DNA of 64,000 nucleotides, taken from Falsochrobactrum shanghaiense (GTDB lineage: Bacteria > Pseudomonadota > Alphaproteobacteria > Rhizobiales > Rhizobiaceae). Positions 19,376 to 28,481 of this stretch are shown in pieces. The first letter of the stretch is position 1; every line of letters starts with the position of its first letter. Below the pieces are notes generated by a model. The model had not been told where the DNA came from and did not search any database. It worked only from the letters and a program-made list of their open reading frames with translations. The position numbers were made by a program, and so were the translations under genes. Location of the stretch: the NCBI RefSeq assembly GCF_003149535.1, contig NZ_QGDB01000002.1, positions 186,001 through 250,000 of the forward strand. The letters are read 5' to 3'.

Positions 19376-20980
19376 ATGGCAAGAATTTTTGTATCGCGCA
19401 GGGCCTTTCTGGCGGGATCAAGCGCCCTTGCGCTCTGGCCGAAATGGGGGCAGGCAGCACAGCAGGTCAGCAAGGGCGGGCGCCTTGTCGTGGCCGCGGA
19501 TTCCGAACCGCGCAACCTCAATCCCGCCATCGTCGCTTCAAACGGCGTTTTCTTTGTCGCAAGCAAGGTGATCGAGCCGCTGGCGGAAGCCTCTTTTGAA
19601 GGTGCAAACGGGCTGGCACCGCGCCTTGCGACCGCATGGGAAGGGTCGGAGGACGGCCTCACCGCGACATTCCGTCTGCGCGAGGGCGTCAAATGGCATG
19701 ACGGCACGCCGTTCACTTCAGCCGATGTGGCCTTCTCCGCAATGGAAGTGTGGAAGCCGCTGCAAAATCTTGGTCGCGTGGTCTTCAAGGCGCTCGAAAA
19801 GGTCGAGACGCCCGATGATCACACGGCGATTTTCCATTTTTCGGAAGCCACCCCCTTCCAGCTCATCCGCAATGCGTTGCCTGCGCTTACTGCCGTTCTG
19901 CCGAAGCATATTTTTGCAGGCAGCGATATTGCCGCAAATCCCGCCAATGAAAAGCTCATCGGCACCGGCCCGTTCAAATATGCCGAACATAAGAATGGCG
20001 AATATTATCGGCTGGTGAAAAACGAGACCTATTGGGGCGAGGGCGAGCCTTATCTCGATGAAATCATCTATCGTGTACTGCCCGATCGTGCGGCGGCGGC
20101 TGGTGCGCTGGAGGCCGAAGAGATAGATCTTGCGGCATTTTCCGCAGTACCTCTGGCCGATCTCGACCGCATCTCCAAAGTGCCGGGGCTGGCGGTGATT
20201 TCCAAGGGCTATGAGGCGCTGACCTATCAGCTGGTGGTCGAGATCAACCATCGCCGCAAGGAACTGGCCGATCTGAAAGTGCGTCAGGCGATAGCCCACG
20301 CCATAGACCGCGATTTCGTGGTCAAGACGATCTTTCTCGGCTATGCCAGAACCTCGACCGGCCCGGTGCCGCGCTATGACAGCCAGTTTTATACCGGCGA
20401 CGTTCCCGCCTATCCGTTCAATGTCGAAAAGGCCAATGCGCTTCTCGATGAAGCCGGTTACAGGCGCGGCGATGACGGCAAGCGCTTTACGCTGAAACTG
20501 CTGCCCGCCCCCTATTTCAACGAGACCAAGCAGTTCGGCGATTATCTGCGGCAGGCCTTAGCGGCAACCGGCATCGATGCGCGTCTGGTCAACAATGATG
20601 CGGCGGCACATCAGAAGGCGGTCTATACGGATCACGATTTCGATCTTGCCATCGCGCCGACCGTCTATCGCGGCGATCCGGCGATTTCGACGACCATTCT
20701 TGTCGAAAGCGGCATTCCGGCAGGTGTGCCTTTTTCCAATCAGGGCGGTTATGCAAATGCGCAGCTCGACGCGCTGATCGAAAAGGCGGCGCACACAATC
20801 GATGAGAAAGAGCGCAGCGCGCTCTATCACCAGTTCCAGCAAAAGGTGGCAGCCGACCTGCCGCTCATCAATGTGGCGGAATGGGGCTTTATCACCGTTG
20901 CAAATGAGCGGGTGAAGAATGTCGCAAACAATCCGCGCTGGGCGGTTTCCAACTGGGCCGATACATGGATAGGGCAGTGA
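19376..20980 (+). CDS. ABC transporter substrate-binding protein, SBP family 5 (peptide/nickel type)
   Basis: A 534-residue periplasmic binding protein. The N-terminus has a twin-arginine-like signal (SRRAFLAGSSALALWP) ending near residue 29. The family 5 signature follows as the LVVAADSEPRNLNPAI start and RLREGVKWHDGTPFTSADVAFS near residue 105. Such proteins bind oligopeptides, nickel chelates, opines or glutathione, and sequence does not decide which. GGGGGAGGA gives a very strong ribosome-binding site at the chosen ATG (19376). It is the first gene of a five-gene importer with two permeases and two ATPases downstream. Confidence 0.9.
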   Translation: MARIFVSRRAFLAGSSALALWPKWGQAAQQVSKGGRLVVAADSEPRNLNPAIVASNGVFFVASKVIEPLAEASFEGANGLAPRLATAWEGSEDGLTATFRLREGVKWHDGTPFTSADVAFSAMEVWKPLQNLGRVVFKALEKVETPDDHTAIFHFSEATPFQLIRNALPALTAVLPKHIFAGSDIAANPANEKLIGTGPFKYAEHKNGEYYRLVKNETYWGEGEPYLDEIIYRVLPDRAAAAGALEAEEIDLAAFSAVPLADLDRISKVPGLAVISKGYEALTYQLVVEINHRRKELADLKVRQAIAHAIDRDFVVKTIFLGYARTSTGPVPRYDSQFYTGDVPAYPFNVEKANALLDEAGYRRGDDGKRFTLKLLPAPYFNETKQFGDYLRQALAATGIDARLVNNDAAAHQKAVYTDHDFDLAIAPTVYRGDPAISTTILVESGIPAGVPFSNQGGYANAQLDALIEKAAHTIDEKERSALYHQFQQKVAADLPLINVAEWGFITVANERVKNVANNPRWAVSNWADTWIGQ

Positions 20981-21012
20981 CGAAGCATCGCATTTGATTG
21001 TATCGTCGCGGC

Positions 21013-21996
21013 GTGAAACAGATTCTGATCCTTTTGCGCAAACGGTCGGCCAGCAGCATATTCGTGCTGCTGATCGTCGTCGTCGGCTGTTTCCTGATGC
21101 TGGAAACCGCACCCGGCGATGCGGTCGATGCCTATGCCATATCCTTTGGCGGCGATGCCGGACAAATTGCCGAACTGCGCGCGCGCTGGGGGCTGGATCA
21201 ATCCGTCTGGCACAGGCTTTTTGCCTATCTGGCGGCATTGGCACAGGGCAATCTGGGCTGGTCGGTCAGCTTCAACAGGCCCATTCTCGATGTGGTGGCG
21301 GAGCGCCTGCCCAATACGCTTTTGCTGATGGGCGCAGCCACGGCCTTATCCTTTGCCGCCGGTTCGCTTATGGGCATTGTCGCAGGCGCGCGTCCGGGCA
21401 GTTTTCGCGATCGGTTTTTGTCCGTCACATCGCTGGTTCTTTATGCCATTCCCGGCTTCTGGCTGGCGCTGGTTCTGGTCATTTTGTTTTCGATCAAGCT
21501 GCGGTGGCTTCCTTCAAGCGGCATTGAAACAATCGCTTCGGGCAAGGAGGGGCTTGCGCGTGCAGGCGATATTGCAACCCATCTGGTCCTGCCGGTCATC
21601 TCGCTGTCGCTGATTTATCTGGCGCTTTATCTGCGGGTGATGCGCGCTGCCATGGCCGATATATGGCGCATGGATTTTGTGCGCGCCCTGCGCGCGCGCG
21701 GCATTTCGCGGCCCCGCATCGTGCTGCATCATGTGGCGCGCAATGCGCTTTTGCCGCTTGTCACCATGCTGGGGCTGCAAGCGGCGTCGATGCTCGGCGG
21801 CAGCGTGGTGATCGAAAGCGTCTTTGCCGTGCCGGGGCTGGGCAGGCTTGCACAGGAAGCGGTGGCCGCGCGCGACACGCCGCTGCTGCTGGGCGTCATC
21901 CTGACCAGCGCCATCATGGTGATTGCGGTCAATTTCCTCGTGGACCTGCTTTATCTGTGGCTCGACCCGCGTATTGCGGCGGGGAGGCAGGCATGA
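21013..21996 (+). CDS. ABC transporter permease (DppB/NikB type)
   Basis: A 327-residue inner-membrane permease with six predicted helices. It has the N-terminal leader typical of DppB/NikB and the EAA loop in the segment RALRARGISRPRIVLHHVARNA near residue 220, which docks the ATPases. There is no ATG near the N-terminus. I propose the GTG at 21013; a TTG at 20998 is possible, and neither has a strong ribosome-binding site, so coupling to the upstream gene is likely. Its stop overlaps the next start as ATGA. Confidence 0.88.
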   Translation: MKQILILLRKRSASSIFVLLIVVVGCFLMLETAPGDAVDAYAISFGGDAGQIAELRARWGLDQSVWHRLFAYLAALAQGNLGWSVSFNRPILDVVAERLPNTLLLMGAATALSFAAGSLMGIVAGARPGSFRDRFLSVTSLVLYAIPGFWLALVLVILFSIKLRWLPSSGIETIASGKEGLARAGDIATHLVLPVISLSLIYLALYLRVMRAAMADIWRMDFVRALRARGISRPRIVLHHVARNALLPLVTMLGLQAASMLGGSVVIESVFAVPGLGRLAQEAVAARDTPLLLGVILTSAIMVIAVNFLVDLLYLWLDPRIAAGRQA

Positions 21997-22823
21997 ATTT
22001 CTGGCAACGTTATTTCAGAACGGGTGAAGGTATAACAGGCACCGGCATCCTTGCGTTGCTGGTTCTGGCCGCAGTTTTCGCGCCGGTCCTGTTTCCGGGC
22101 GATCCGCTGCGCATCGTCTCGACGCCGCTCATATCCCCGTTTCAACAGGCCGATCTGCCATTGGGCACCGACCGTCTGGGCCGCGATGTTCTCGCGGGCA
22201 TATTCTACGGCGCGCGAACCTCGCTGCTCATCGGGCTTGCGGCGGCGCTGGCTTCCCTTGTCGCAGGCAGCATCATCGGCACGCTGGCAGGCTTTGCCGG
22301 GGGCGTGGTCGATGAGGTGCTTATGCGCGTCACCGAAGCTTTCCAGACCGTGCCGGGCTTCCTGCTGGCGCTGGCGCTGGTCAGTATCGCCGGGCCGTCG
22401 CTGCCGGTGCTGATTGCGGCAATCGCGCTTTCAAGCTGGACGCAGGCCGCGCGGCTGACGCGCGGACAGGTGCTTTCCATTCGCGAGCGCGATTATGTGG
22501 CTTCGGCCCGCACCATCGGCATGCACCCGCTCGAAATCGCCTTTCGCCAGATTTTGCCCAATGCGCTGCCGCCGGTGCTCGCACTGGCGCCGGTGATCGT
22601 GGCTTCCGCCATATTGATCGAAGCGGCGCTGTCCTTTCTCGGCCTTGGCGATCCCAATCGCGTGACATGGGGCGGCATGATCGCCGAAGGGCGCACGGTT
22701 CTGCGCTCCGCGCCGTTCCTGTCCATCCTGCCCGGTCTGGCGCTCGCGCTCACGGTCGTTGCTACCTATCTGGTGGGCGAGGGCGTCACGAGTGCCGCCA
22801 GCGCGCGCGAGGTGCAATCATGA
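21993..22823 (+). CDS. ABC transporter permease (DppC/NikC type)
   Basis: A 276-residue second permease of the importer. After a cytosolic leader and first helix it has the DppC-specific periplasmic-loop and helix pattern HWGTDRLGRD-like (PLGTDRLGRDVLAGIFYGAR, near 55) and the EAA loop ASARTIGMHPLEIAFRQILPNALPP. The ATG overlaps the stop of the preceding permease (ATGA), and its own stop overlaps the next start, so the subunits are translated in a coupled way, as expected for an ABC complex. Confidence 0.9.
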   Translation: MNFWQRYFRTGEGITGTGILALLVLAAVFAPVLFPGDPLRIVSTPLISPFQQADLPLGTDRLGRDVLAGIFYGARTSLLIGLAAALASLVAGSIIGTLAGFAGGVVDEVLMRVTEAFQTVPGFLLALALVSIAGPSLPVLIAAIALSSWTQAARLTRGQVLSIRERDYVASARTIGMHPLEIAFRQILPNALPPVLALAPVIVASAILIEAALSFLGLGDPNRVTWGGMIAEGRTVLRSAPFLSILPGLALALTVVATYLVGEGVTSAASAREVQS

Positions 22824-23605
22824 AGCGGCTGGCTGAAATCCGCGCGCTCACGGTGCGATACGCGCATATATGCGTGCTCGATCATATCGATCTCGATATT
22901 ATGGCGGGTGAAATCCTTGCCGTCATCGGCGAAAGCGGCTCGGGCAAAAGCACGCTGGCGCTGGCGCTCGGCCAGTTGCTGCCCATCAATGCGCAAATAT
23001 CGGGCGCGATTGACTGGCCGGGATTTGACCAGCGCCCGAAACCGGGCCGCGATATGGGCTTTGTGTTTCAGGACCCCGCGTCGAGTTTTGATCCGGTGAT
23101 GAGCATTGGCGCGCAGCTTGTCGAAACCATCCGCGCGCATGAAAAAATCGACCGCCATGCTGCTAAAGAACGCGCAATAGCATTGCTTGCGCGCGTTCAT
23201 ATCCCTAAGCCGGAGGCGAGTTTCTCGCGCTATCCGCACCAGTTTTCGGGCGGGCAGAAACAGCGCATCGCCATAGCGCTGGCGATAGCAGCCAGACCGC
23301 GCCTGCTGATTGCCGATGAGCCGACAAGCGCGCTCGATACCATTGTGCAAAAGGAAATTGCCGCCCTGTTGCAGCAACTGGTGCGCGAAGACGGCATGAC
23401 GCTGATCTTCATCACCCATGATATTGCGCTTGCCGCGACACTGTCAGATCGCATCGCCGTGTTCCGGCAGGGCAGGCTGGTTGAAGCGGGAGCCGGTGAA
23501 ACGGTTCTCAATCATCCGCAAAGTAGCTATACGCGCGCGCTTATCGATGCGGTGCCAAGGCTTGAGGTCGGCCCTGAGTTCGCTCATGAGTTTGGCCATG
23601 AGTGA
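22820..23605 (+). CDS. ABC transporter ATP-binding protein (NikD/OppD type, short)
   Basis: A 261-residue ATPase with Walker A GESGSGKST, Q-loop VFQDPASSFDP, ABC signature FSGGQKQR, Walker B LLIADEPTSALD and the H-loop His in ITHD. It energises the importer from the cytosolic side as one half of a heterodimer. It lacks the long C-terminal oligopeptide-transporter extension of DppD/OppD (about 320-330 residues), so its size is closer to NikD. The start overlaps the previous stop by four bases. Confidence 0.9.
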   Translation: MKRLAEIRALTVRYAHICVLDHIDLDIMAGEILAVIGESGSGKSTLALALGQLLPINAQISGAIDWPGFDQRPKPGRDMGFVFQDPASSFDPVMSIGAQLVETIRAHEKIDRHAAKERAIALLARVHIPKPEASFSRYPHQFSGGQKQRIAIALAIAARPRLLIADEPTSALDTIVQKEIAALLQQLVREDGMTLIFITHDIALAATLSDRIAVFRQGRLVEAGAGETVLNHPQSSYTRALIDAVPRLEVGPEFAHEFGHE

Positions 23606-24377
23606 AGCTCTTTTGCAGGCACGGAATATCTGCGTTCACTATGGCCAGACACGCGCTCTCGATCAGGTCAGCCTCGAAATTGCCGCCGGAGAAACGCTCG
23701 CCCTTGTCGGTCCGTCTGGCAGCGGCAAGTCCACTCTGGCGCGTGCGCTCCTGCGGCTTCAGCCGCTTCGCTCCGGCACGATCACCTTTGACGGCATGGA
23801 CTGGCTGGCGCTCAAAGGTGCGGCTTTGCGCAGAGAGCGCGCAAAAATGCAGATGGTGTTTCAGGACCCCTTGTCGGCGTTTAATCCGCGCAGCCATGTG
23901 CGCGATCTTCTCGAAGCGCCGCTGCGCATCCATCGCCGCAAGCAGGATATTGGCGCGCTGTTGCAAGAAGTCGGGCTGGACCCGGCGCTTGCCAGCCGTC
24001 GGGTTTTTGAAATTTCAGGCGGGCAGCGCCAGCGCGTCGCCATTGCCCGCGCGCTTGCCACCCAGCCTTCCCTGATTGTTCTTGACGAGGCGGTTTCATC
24101 GCTGGATGTCACGGTGCGCGCGCGCATTCTCGACCTGCTGCGCGATCTGCAAAGACGCAACAATACGGCCTATCTGTTCATCACCCATGATCTTGCGGTG
24201 GCAAGCCAGCTTGCCGGGCGCATCGCCGTGATGGAAGGTGGCCGCATCGTCGAGTGCCAGACGGCGGCAGCGCTCATCGCTTCGCCGCAGGCGGCGATTA
24301 CGAAGGCCCTGATTGCGGCCATTCCGAATCCTGCTTCATTCCCCCGGCAGGATATGAGTCGCCTCCGGACGCCATGA
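23598..24377 (+). CDS. ABC transporter ATP-binding protein (NikE/OppF type)
   Basis: A 259-residue second ATPase with Walker [11 protein letters not shown]-loop VFQDPLSAFNP, signature ISGGQRQR, Walker B LIVLDEAVSSLD and the H-loop ITHD. Note DEAVSS instead of the usual DEPTSA, which is common in NikE-type proteins. The ATG at 23598 overlaps the preceding stop by eight bases; an ATG at 23586 would extend the overlap. Its last 42 bases overlap, tail to tail, the 3' end of the minus-strand polyamine-type ATPase gene. Confidence 0.9.
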   Translation: MSEALLQARNICVHYGQTRALDQVSLEIAAGETLALVGPSGSGKSTLARALLRLQPLRSGTITFDGMDWLALKGAALRRERAKMQMVFQDPLSAFNPRSHVRDLLEAPLRIHRRKQDIGALLQEVGLDPALASRRVFEISGGQRQRVAIARALATQPSLIVLDEAVSSLDVTVRARILDLLRDLQRRNNTAYLFITHDLAVASQLAGRIAVMEGGRIVECQTAAALIASPQAAITKALIAAIPNPASFPRQDMSRLRTP

Positions 24378-25430
24378 CACCCAGATAGTGTCGCCGGGTT
24401 CGAGGTTGAGATGGTCCAGTTCGTCATGGCTTTTTTGCGCCTTGAGCTGCATGCCGTCCGCGCCCTCAAGGTGAATGACGGCGGTAGCGCCCACAAATTC
24501 CTCGCCCACCACCCGCGCCTGCATGCCGCTATAGCCCTCGGCAGGCGGGGTATTGTTCAGCACCACCCGGTCGTCGGATATGACGAAGGTTGCACGGTCC
24601 CCCGCCGCAAGCCGCTTGCCCGGATTGGCGGCAACGTCGAACTCGCCCACAGGCGTTGCGATCTTCACTCTTTCGCCATTGCCTGCCAGCACCTTGCCGG
24701 TGAAAATATTGGATGAGCTGAGAAATTCCGCCACGAATTTCGTGCGCGGCGCGCGATAGATTTCCTGCGGAATGCCGATCTGCTCGATCCGGCCCCGGCT
24801 CATGATGATCACGCGGTCGGCCATCGAAAAGGCCTCCGACTGGCTGTGCGTGACATAGACGAAGGTAATGCCCAGTTCGCGTTGCAGGTTGGAGAGCACA
24901 AGCTGCATATGGACTTTGAGATGCGCATCGAGCGCCGATAGTGGCTCGTCGAGCAGCAGGATTTCCGGCTCCGTCACCAGCGAGCGGGCCAGCGCCACGC
25001 GCTGGCGCTGGCCGCCGGAAAGATGGGCGACATTGCGCTCGGCAAATTCAACGATCTGCATGCGTTCGAGCCATTTATCGACGCGCTTGCGCCGCTCGGC
25101 CTTTTCGATGCCGCGCATGCGCAGCGAAAATTCGATATTCTCGCGCACGGTGAGGAATGGAAACAGCGCAAGGCTTTGCCAGACCATCGGCGTGTCGCGC
25201 TGCCATGTCGGCAGGTCGTTGATCCTCTTGCCCGCAAGGCGAATTTCGCCTTCGCTCGGCGCTTCCAGCCCTGCCAGCATGCGCAATGTCGTGGTCTTGC
25301 CGCAGCCGCTCGATCCCATGATGGCGAGGAATTCGCCCTTGCGGATTTCAAAATCGATCTTTTCGACGGCAATGAAACTGCCGAAGCGTTTGACGACGCC
25401 ATCGAAGACGACGAGAGCCTCATCCATCAT
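24336..25430 (-). CDS. ABC transporter ATP-binding protein (PotA/spermidine-putrescine type)
   Basis: A 364-residue ATPase of the CUT1/POTC-type importers. Walker A GSSGCGKT lies at 39-46, signature LSGGQRQR, Walker B ILLLDEPLSALD and H-loop VTHS (Ser instead of Asp after His is normal for the family). A C-terminal TOBE-type regulatory domain (about 280-360) follows. It is the last gene of an operon of binding protein and two permeases that lies beside LysR, creatininase and creatinase genes, so creatinine, creatine or a related guanidino compound is the inferred cargo. Its start overlaps the permease stop by four bases. Confidence 0.9.
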   Translation of the reverse strand: MMDEALVVFDGVVKRFGSFIAVEKIDFEIRKGEFLAIMGSSGCGKTTTLRMLAGLEAPSEGEIRLAGKRINDLPTWQRDTPMVWQSLALFPFLTVRENIEFSLRMRGIEKAERRKRVDKWLERMQIVEFAERNVAHLSGGQRQRVALARSLVTEPEILLLDEPLSALDAHLKVHMQLVLSNLQRELGITFVYVTHSQSEAFSMADRVIIMSRGRIEQIGIPQEIYRAPRTKFVAEFLSSSNIFTGKVLAGNGERVKIATPVGEFDVAANPGKRLAAGDRATFVISDDRVVLNNTPPAEGYSGMQARVVGEEFVGATAVIHLEGADGMQLKAQKSHDELDHLNLEPGDTIWVSWRPEATHILPGE

Positions 25431-26263
25431 ATGATTTCTTCTCCGCTGGTTGCTGCCTGTTTCGCAGGTGCGCTGCTGCGCTTCATCAGAAGTATCTGCG
25501 CCAGCACGACGAGCGTGATCGAAACAAGGAAGACAAAGGTGCCGATGACATTGATACGCGGGCTGACCTGTCCCTGAAGGAAGCCCAGCACCTTGACCGG
25601 CAAGGTTTCATTGAGGCCCGAAACGAACCAGGCGACCGCAAATTCATCGAAAGACACCGCCATGGTGATGAAGAGCGCGGAAAATATCGCAGGCTTGCAA
25701 AAGGGAATGATGACATGGCGCATGGCCATCCATTCGGACGCGCCAAGATTCCAGGCTGCCGCTTCCAGCGATGGGTCCATCTGCGACAGGCGCAGCCGGA
25801 TGATCGCCATGGCGAAGGGCGCGCACATGACTACATGGGCAATAATGACCGAATAGATTGCGCCCGAAAGGCTGATATTGGACAGGAAGGCCAGCATGGC
25901 CAGCCCCAGAATGACGACCGGTATCGTCGGCGGTAGCAGGGCAAGCGCGACATAGATGGTCTTGCCAAAGAACCTGTAGCGAAAATCGGTATAGGCTGCG
26001 CCAAAGCCGATGGCGGTCGCCAGAACTGATACGACCAGACCGGTCATGAGCGTATTGCGCAGTCCCTGCCAGACCAGTGGGTCGTTGGCGACGGCTTCAT
26101 ACCAGATCATCGAGAAGCCGCCGAGAGGAAGCGACGGGAAGCGGTCGACATTGAATGAGAATATGAAGCTTGCGGCAATGGGCGCAAAGATGAAGGCAAA
26201 AGCCAGAAGCACATAGAGCTTCAAAAGCCAGTCGATCCATGGATTGCGGTTGAAACCGTTCAT
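25427..26263 (-). CDS. ABC transporter permease (PotC type)
   Basis: A 278-residue permease with six predicted helices. The EAA loop is recognisable as EAAAWNLGASEWMAMRHVIIPFCKPAI near residue 170. It follows the first permease with a four-base start/stop overlap, and its own stop overlaps the ATPase start. I chose the ATG at 26263 because the longer alternative (26359) adds an arginine-rich stretch that reads out of the upstream permease gene. It forms the membrane pore with the adjacent PotB-type subunit. Confidence 0.9.
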   Translation of the reverse strand: MNGFNRNPWIDWLLKLYVLLAFAFIFAPIAASFIFSFNVDRFPSLPLGGFSMIWYEAVANDPLVWQGLRNTLMTGLVVSVLATAIGFGAAYTDFRYRFFGKTIYVALALLPPTIPVVILGLAMLAFLSNISLSGAIYSVIIAHVVMCAPFAMAIIRLRLSQMDPSLEAAAWNLGASEWMAMRHVIIPFCKPAIFSALFITMAVSFDEFAVAWFVSGLNETLPVKVLGFLQGQVSPRINVIGTFVFLVSITLVVLAQILLMKRSSAPAKQAATSGEEII

Positions 26264-27108
26264 CGTCCGCGCTCCTTGTAGGCATAGCCGATTGCAGCGA
26301 AAGCGACGGCGAGCAGCGTTGCGATCATGGTCAGTGCTATCACTGCCGCGCGCGGCCATTGCTGCCCGGATTTGGTGGTGTCGGTAATCAGGATCGAAAG
26401 AGTGGGGGGATCGCCGCCGCCCAGATAAAGCGGGCTGACGAAATCGCCAAACGTCAGGATGAAGCAGAACAGCGCTGCGATCACCAGCCCGACCTTCGCT
26501 GCGGGAATAATCACCTCGAACACGGTGCGCAGCCGTCCGCAGCGCAGATTATGCGCAGCCTCGATCAGTGTTTTATCGATGAATATCAGGCTGAACAGTT
26601 GCAGCAGCACGACCAGCGGAAAACTCAGCGTCAGATAGCCGATCATGGTGCCGAAGACGGTATTGAGCATGCCGAACGGTCCGATCCCGATCATCCTGAA
26701 CAGCGCATTGAAAATGCCATTGTCGGAGAGGAATATCTGCCATGAATAGACCCGGACCAGATAGCTGGTGAAAAACGGGATCACCATCAGGAATATCGCC
26801 CAGCGCCGGGCGGCTTCGCCAAGCTTGAAGGCCATTGCATAAGAACAGGGAAAGGCCAGCACGCTGGTAATGACGGCAGCAGATGCTGCAAGGGCGAAGG
26901 TGCGCAAATAGGCATCCCAGAACACGCCGCGCCCGAGCATGCGCACCCAGTTCACGGTGTCGAAATCCGGCTCCATGCGGAAGTTTCTGACGGTCCAGAA
27001 GCTTAGCGCGATCAGGAACACCAGCGGCGCAAGAAAGAACAGCAACTGCCAGATCAGCATCGGCAGCGAGAAGGTCAGTCCGTAAAGGGTGATCGATTTC
27101 CGCATCAT
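26260..27108 (-). CDS. ABC transporter permease (PotB type)
   Basis: A 282-residue inner-membrane permease of the spermidine/putrescine class. It has six helices starting LTFSLPMLIWQLLFFLAPLVF, the family's large first periplasmic loop, and an EAA-like loop EAAHNLRCGRLRTVFEVIIPAAKVG near 190. It lies 145 bp downstream of the binding-protein gene, a gap that holds a hairpin overlapping that gene's stop codon. Confidence 0.9.
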   Translation of the reverse strand: MMRKSITLYGLTFSLPMLIWQLLFFLAPLVFLIALSFWTVRNFRMEPDFDTVNWVRMLGRGVFWDAYLRTFALAASAAVITSVLAFPCSYAMAFKLGEAARRWAIFLMVIPFFTSYLVRVYSWQIFLSDNGIFNALFRMIGIGPFGMLNTVFGTMIGYLTLSFPLVVLLQLFSLIFIDKTLIEAAHNLRCGRLRTVFEVIIPAAKVGLVIAALFCFILTFGDFVSPLYLGGGDPPTLSILITDTTKSGQQWPRAAVIALTMIATLLAVAFAAIGYAYKERGR

Positions 27109-27218
27109 GGCCTTTCAGGCTGAAAACAGTGCCGCACGCGCAACCGTCGCGCGGGATTGCGGGAAAGGGGGCAGGCGTCTGAGGCCCGCCCCGTCATGAT
27201 CGTCCGGTGTGGTTCCTG

Positions 27219-27258
27219 CCTAGTGTGTGGCTTTGAAACCGAAATTCACCACACTAGG
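27219..27258 (-). terminator. Hairpin overlapping the stop codon of the substrate-binding protein gene
   Basis: CCTAGTGTG and CACACTAGG form a perfect 9-bp stem with a 22-base loop, and the TAG stop codon (27254-27256) lies within the stem. There is no U tract. In binding-protein operons such hairpins commonly limit read-through or protect the upstream mRNA, giving more binding protein than permease; that role is inferred here. Confidence 0.5.
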
Positions 27259-28402
27259 CGCCCTTATATTCGGACCAGAAATCGTTCCAGTCTTCGAGGC
27301 TCTGCTGCACCGGCAACTGGCGATACTTGATGCGCCCGTCGCGGATCAGGTCCATGGCATTGTGCTCATTGAGCAGCATGCCCTGCCGTTTGGCTTCTTC
27401 GGGGGTTTCCTTGGCGAGCAGTTCCCATCCCTTCTTGTTCGGGATGAGGCAGGGATAGGCCGCCATATTGGCGGATTTGACCTGACCTTTCGGCGAGGTG
27501 ATATATTGTATCCACTTCTTTGCCAGATCGCCCTTGGTCGTGCCCTTGCCGATGGAGAAGGATTCGGTGAACTGCAATCCGCCCTCTTCGGGGATGACGC
27601 TGCGCACCTTGGCGCCGTTGCGTTCCAGCGTGCCGGTGATCCAGTCGCCGATCCCGGCCATGGCCAGCATCTGCCCGTTTTGCAGCGATGAGAATGTGCC
27701 GCCATAATCGAAGAAGCCGCCGATCTGGGGCCGCAGCGTCATGATCTTGTCCTGAACCGCCTTCCACGCCGTCTCATCTATGTCGTAGGGCGAGGCATTG
27801 CCGTTGAGCAGGCTGATCTGGCCGAGATTTGGCAGATGCCAGTCGAAATGGCCGACCTTGCCCTTGAGCTTGTCCGCCCAGTAGACATTATAGCTGGAAG
27901 CTTCTTTTTCGGTGATCGCATCGGTATTGTAGGCAACGCCGAGAAAGCCGAAGCGGGTGATGACGGAATAAAGATCGTCGCCGACCCAGTGGCCGGGAAA
28001 GTGCTGGAATTCAGGGAAGAAATCGTCGAATGCGTAGTCGGCGGGATCGAGTTTTTCGATATAGCCTGCGGCGTTGAGCTGCTGGACATATTCGGCGTCT
28101 GAGAGGATGAGATCGAAGGTTCCGGGAGGCGATTGCGAGATCAGCCCCAGCATATTGTCGCCGCCGGTATAATATTTCGGCTTGAACTTGACGTTGTTTT
28201 CCGCCTCGAACTCCGCCACCATATCCGGCTCGGCATGGCCATACCATGCGAGCATGGTCAGTTCGGTCGCCTGTGCGAATGCAGTTCTGCTAACGTAGGG
28301 CATCGCCAGAATGCCGCCACCCAATACGCTTGCCCCTTTAAGAATCTGTCGCCGGGTAAGGGAACCCGACAGTTTGCTCTCGATGGTCATCGTATTCCCC
28401 AT
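27254..28402 (-). CDS. ABC transporter substrate-binding protein (PotD/PotF type)
   Basis: A 382-residue periplasmic binding protein with a twin-arginine-type signal (LTRRQILKGASVLGGGILAMP) and a cleavage site near AFA-QA at about 44. The mature part has the family pattern of polyamine-binding proteins: LTMLAWYGHAEPDMV at the start, YYTGGDNMLGLI and the LGVAYNTDAITEKE cleft segment. Because creatininase and creatinase genes share the regulator, the ligand may be creatinine, creatine or another guanidino compound instead of spermidine; this is inference. It is the first gene of the importer, 79 bp after the LysR gene. Confidence 0.9.
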   Translation of the reverse strand: MGNTMTIESKLSGSLTRRQILKGASVLGGGILAMPYVSRTAFAQATELTMLAWYGHAEPDMVAEFEAENNVKFKPKYYTGGDNMLGLISQSPPGTFDLILSDAEYVQQLNAAGYIEKLDPADYAFDDFFPEFQHFPGHWVGDDLYSVITRFGFLGVAYNTDAITEKEASSYNVYWADKLKGKVGHFDWHLPNLGQISLLNGNASPYDIDETAWKAVQDKIMTLRPQIGGFFDYGGTFSSLQNGQMLAMAGIGDWITGTLERNGAKVRSVIPEEGGLQFTESFSIGKGTTKGDLAKKWIQYITSPKGQVKSANMAAYPCLIPNKKGWELLAKETPEEAKRQGMLLNEHNAMDLIRDGRIKYRQLPVQQSLEDWNDFWSEYKGA

Positions 28403-28481
28403 TTTTGTTGTTATGATTGCAGGTTAAGAACCATCGCATCATTTGAAAAATTAATTATTATAATTCGTCCATCAGCATGGC

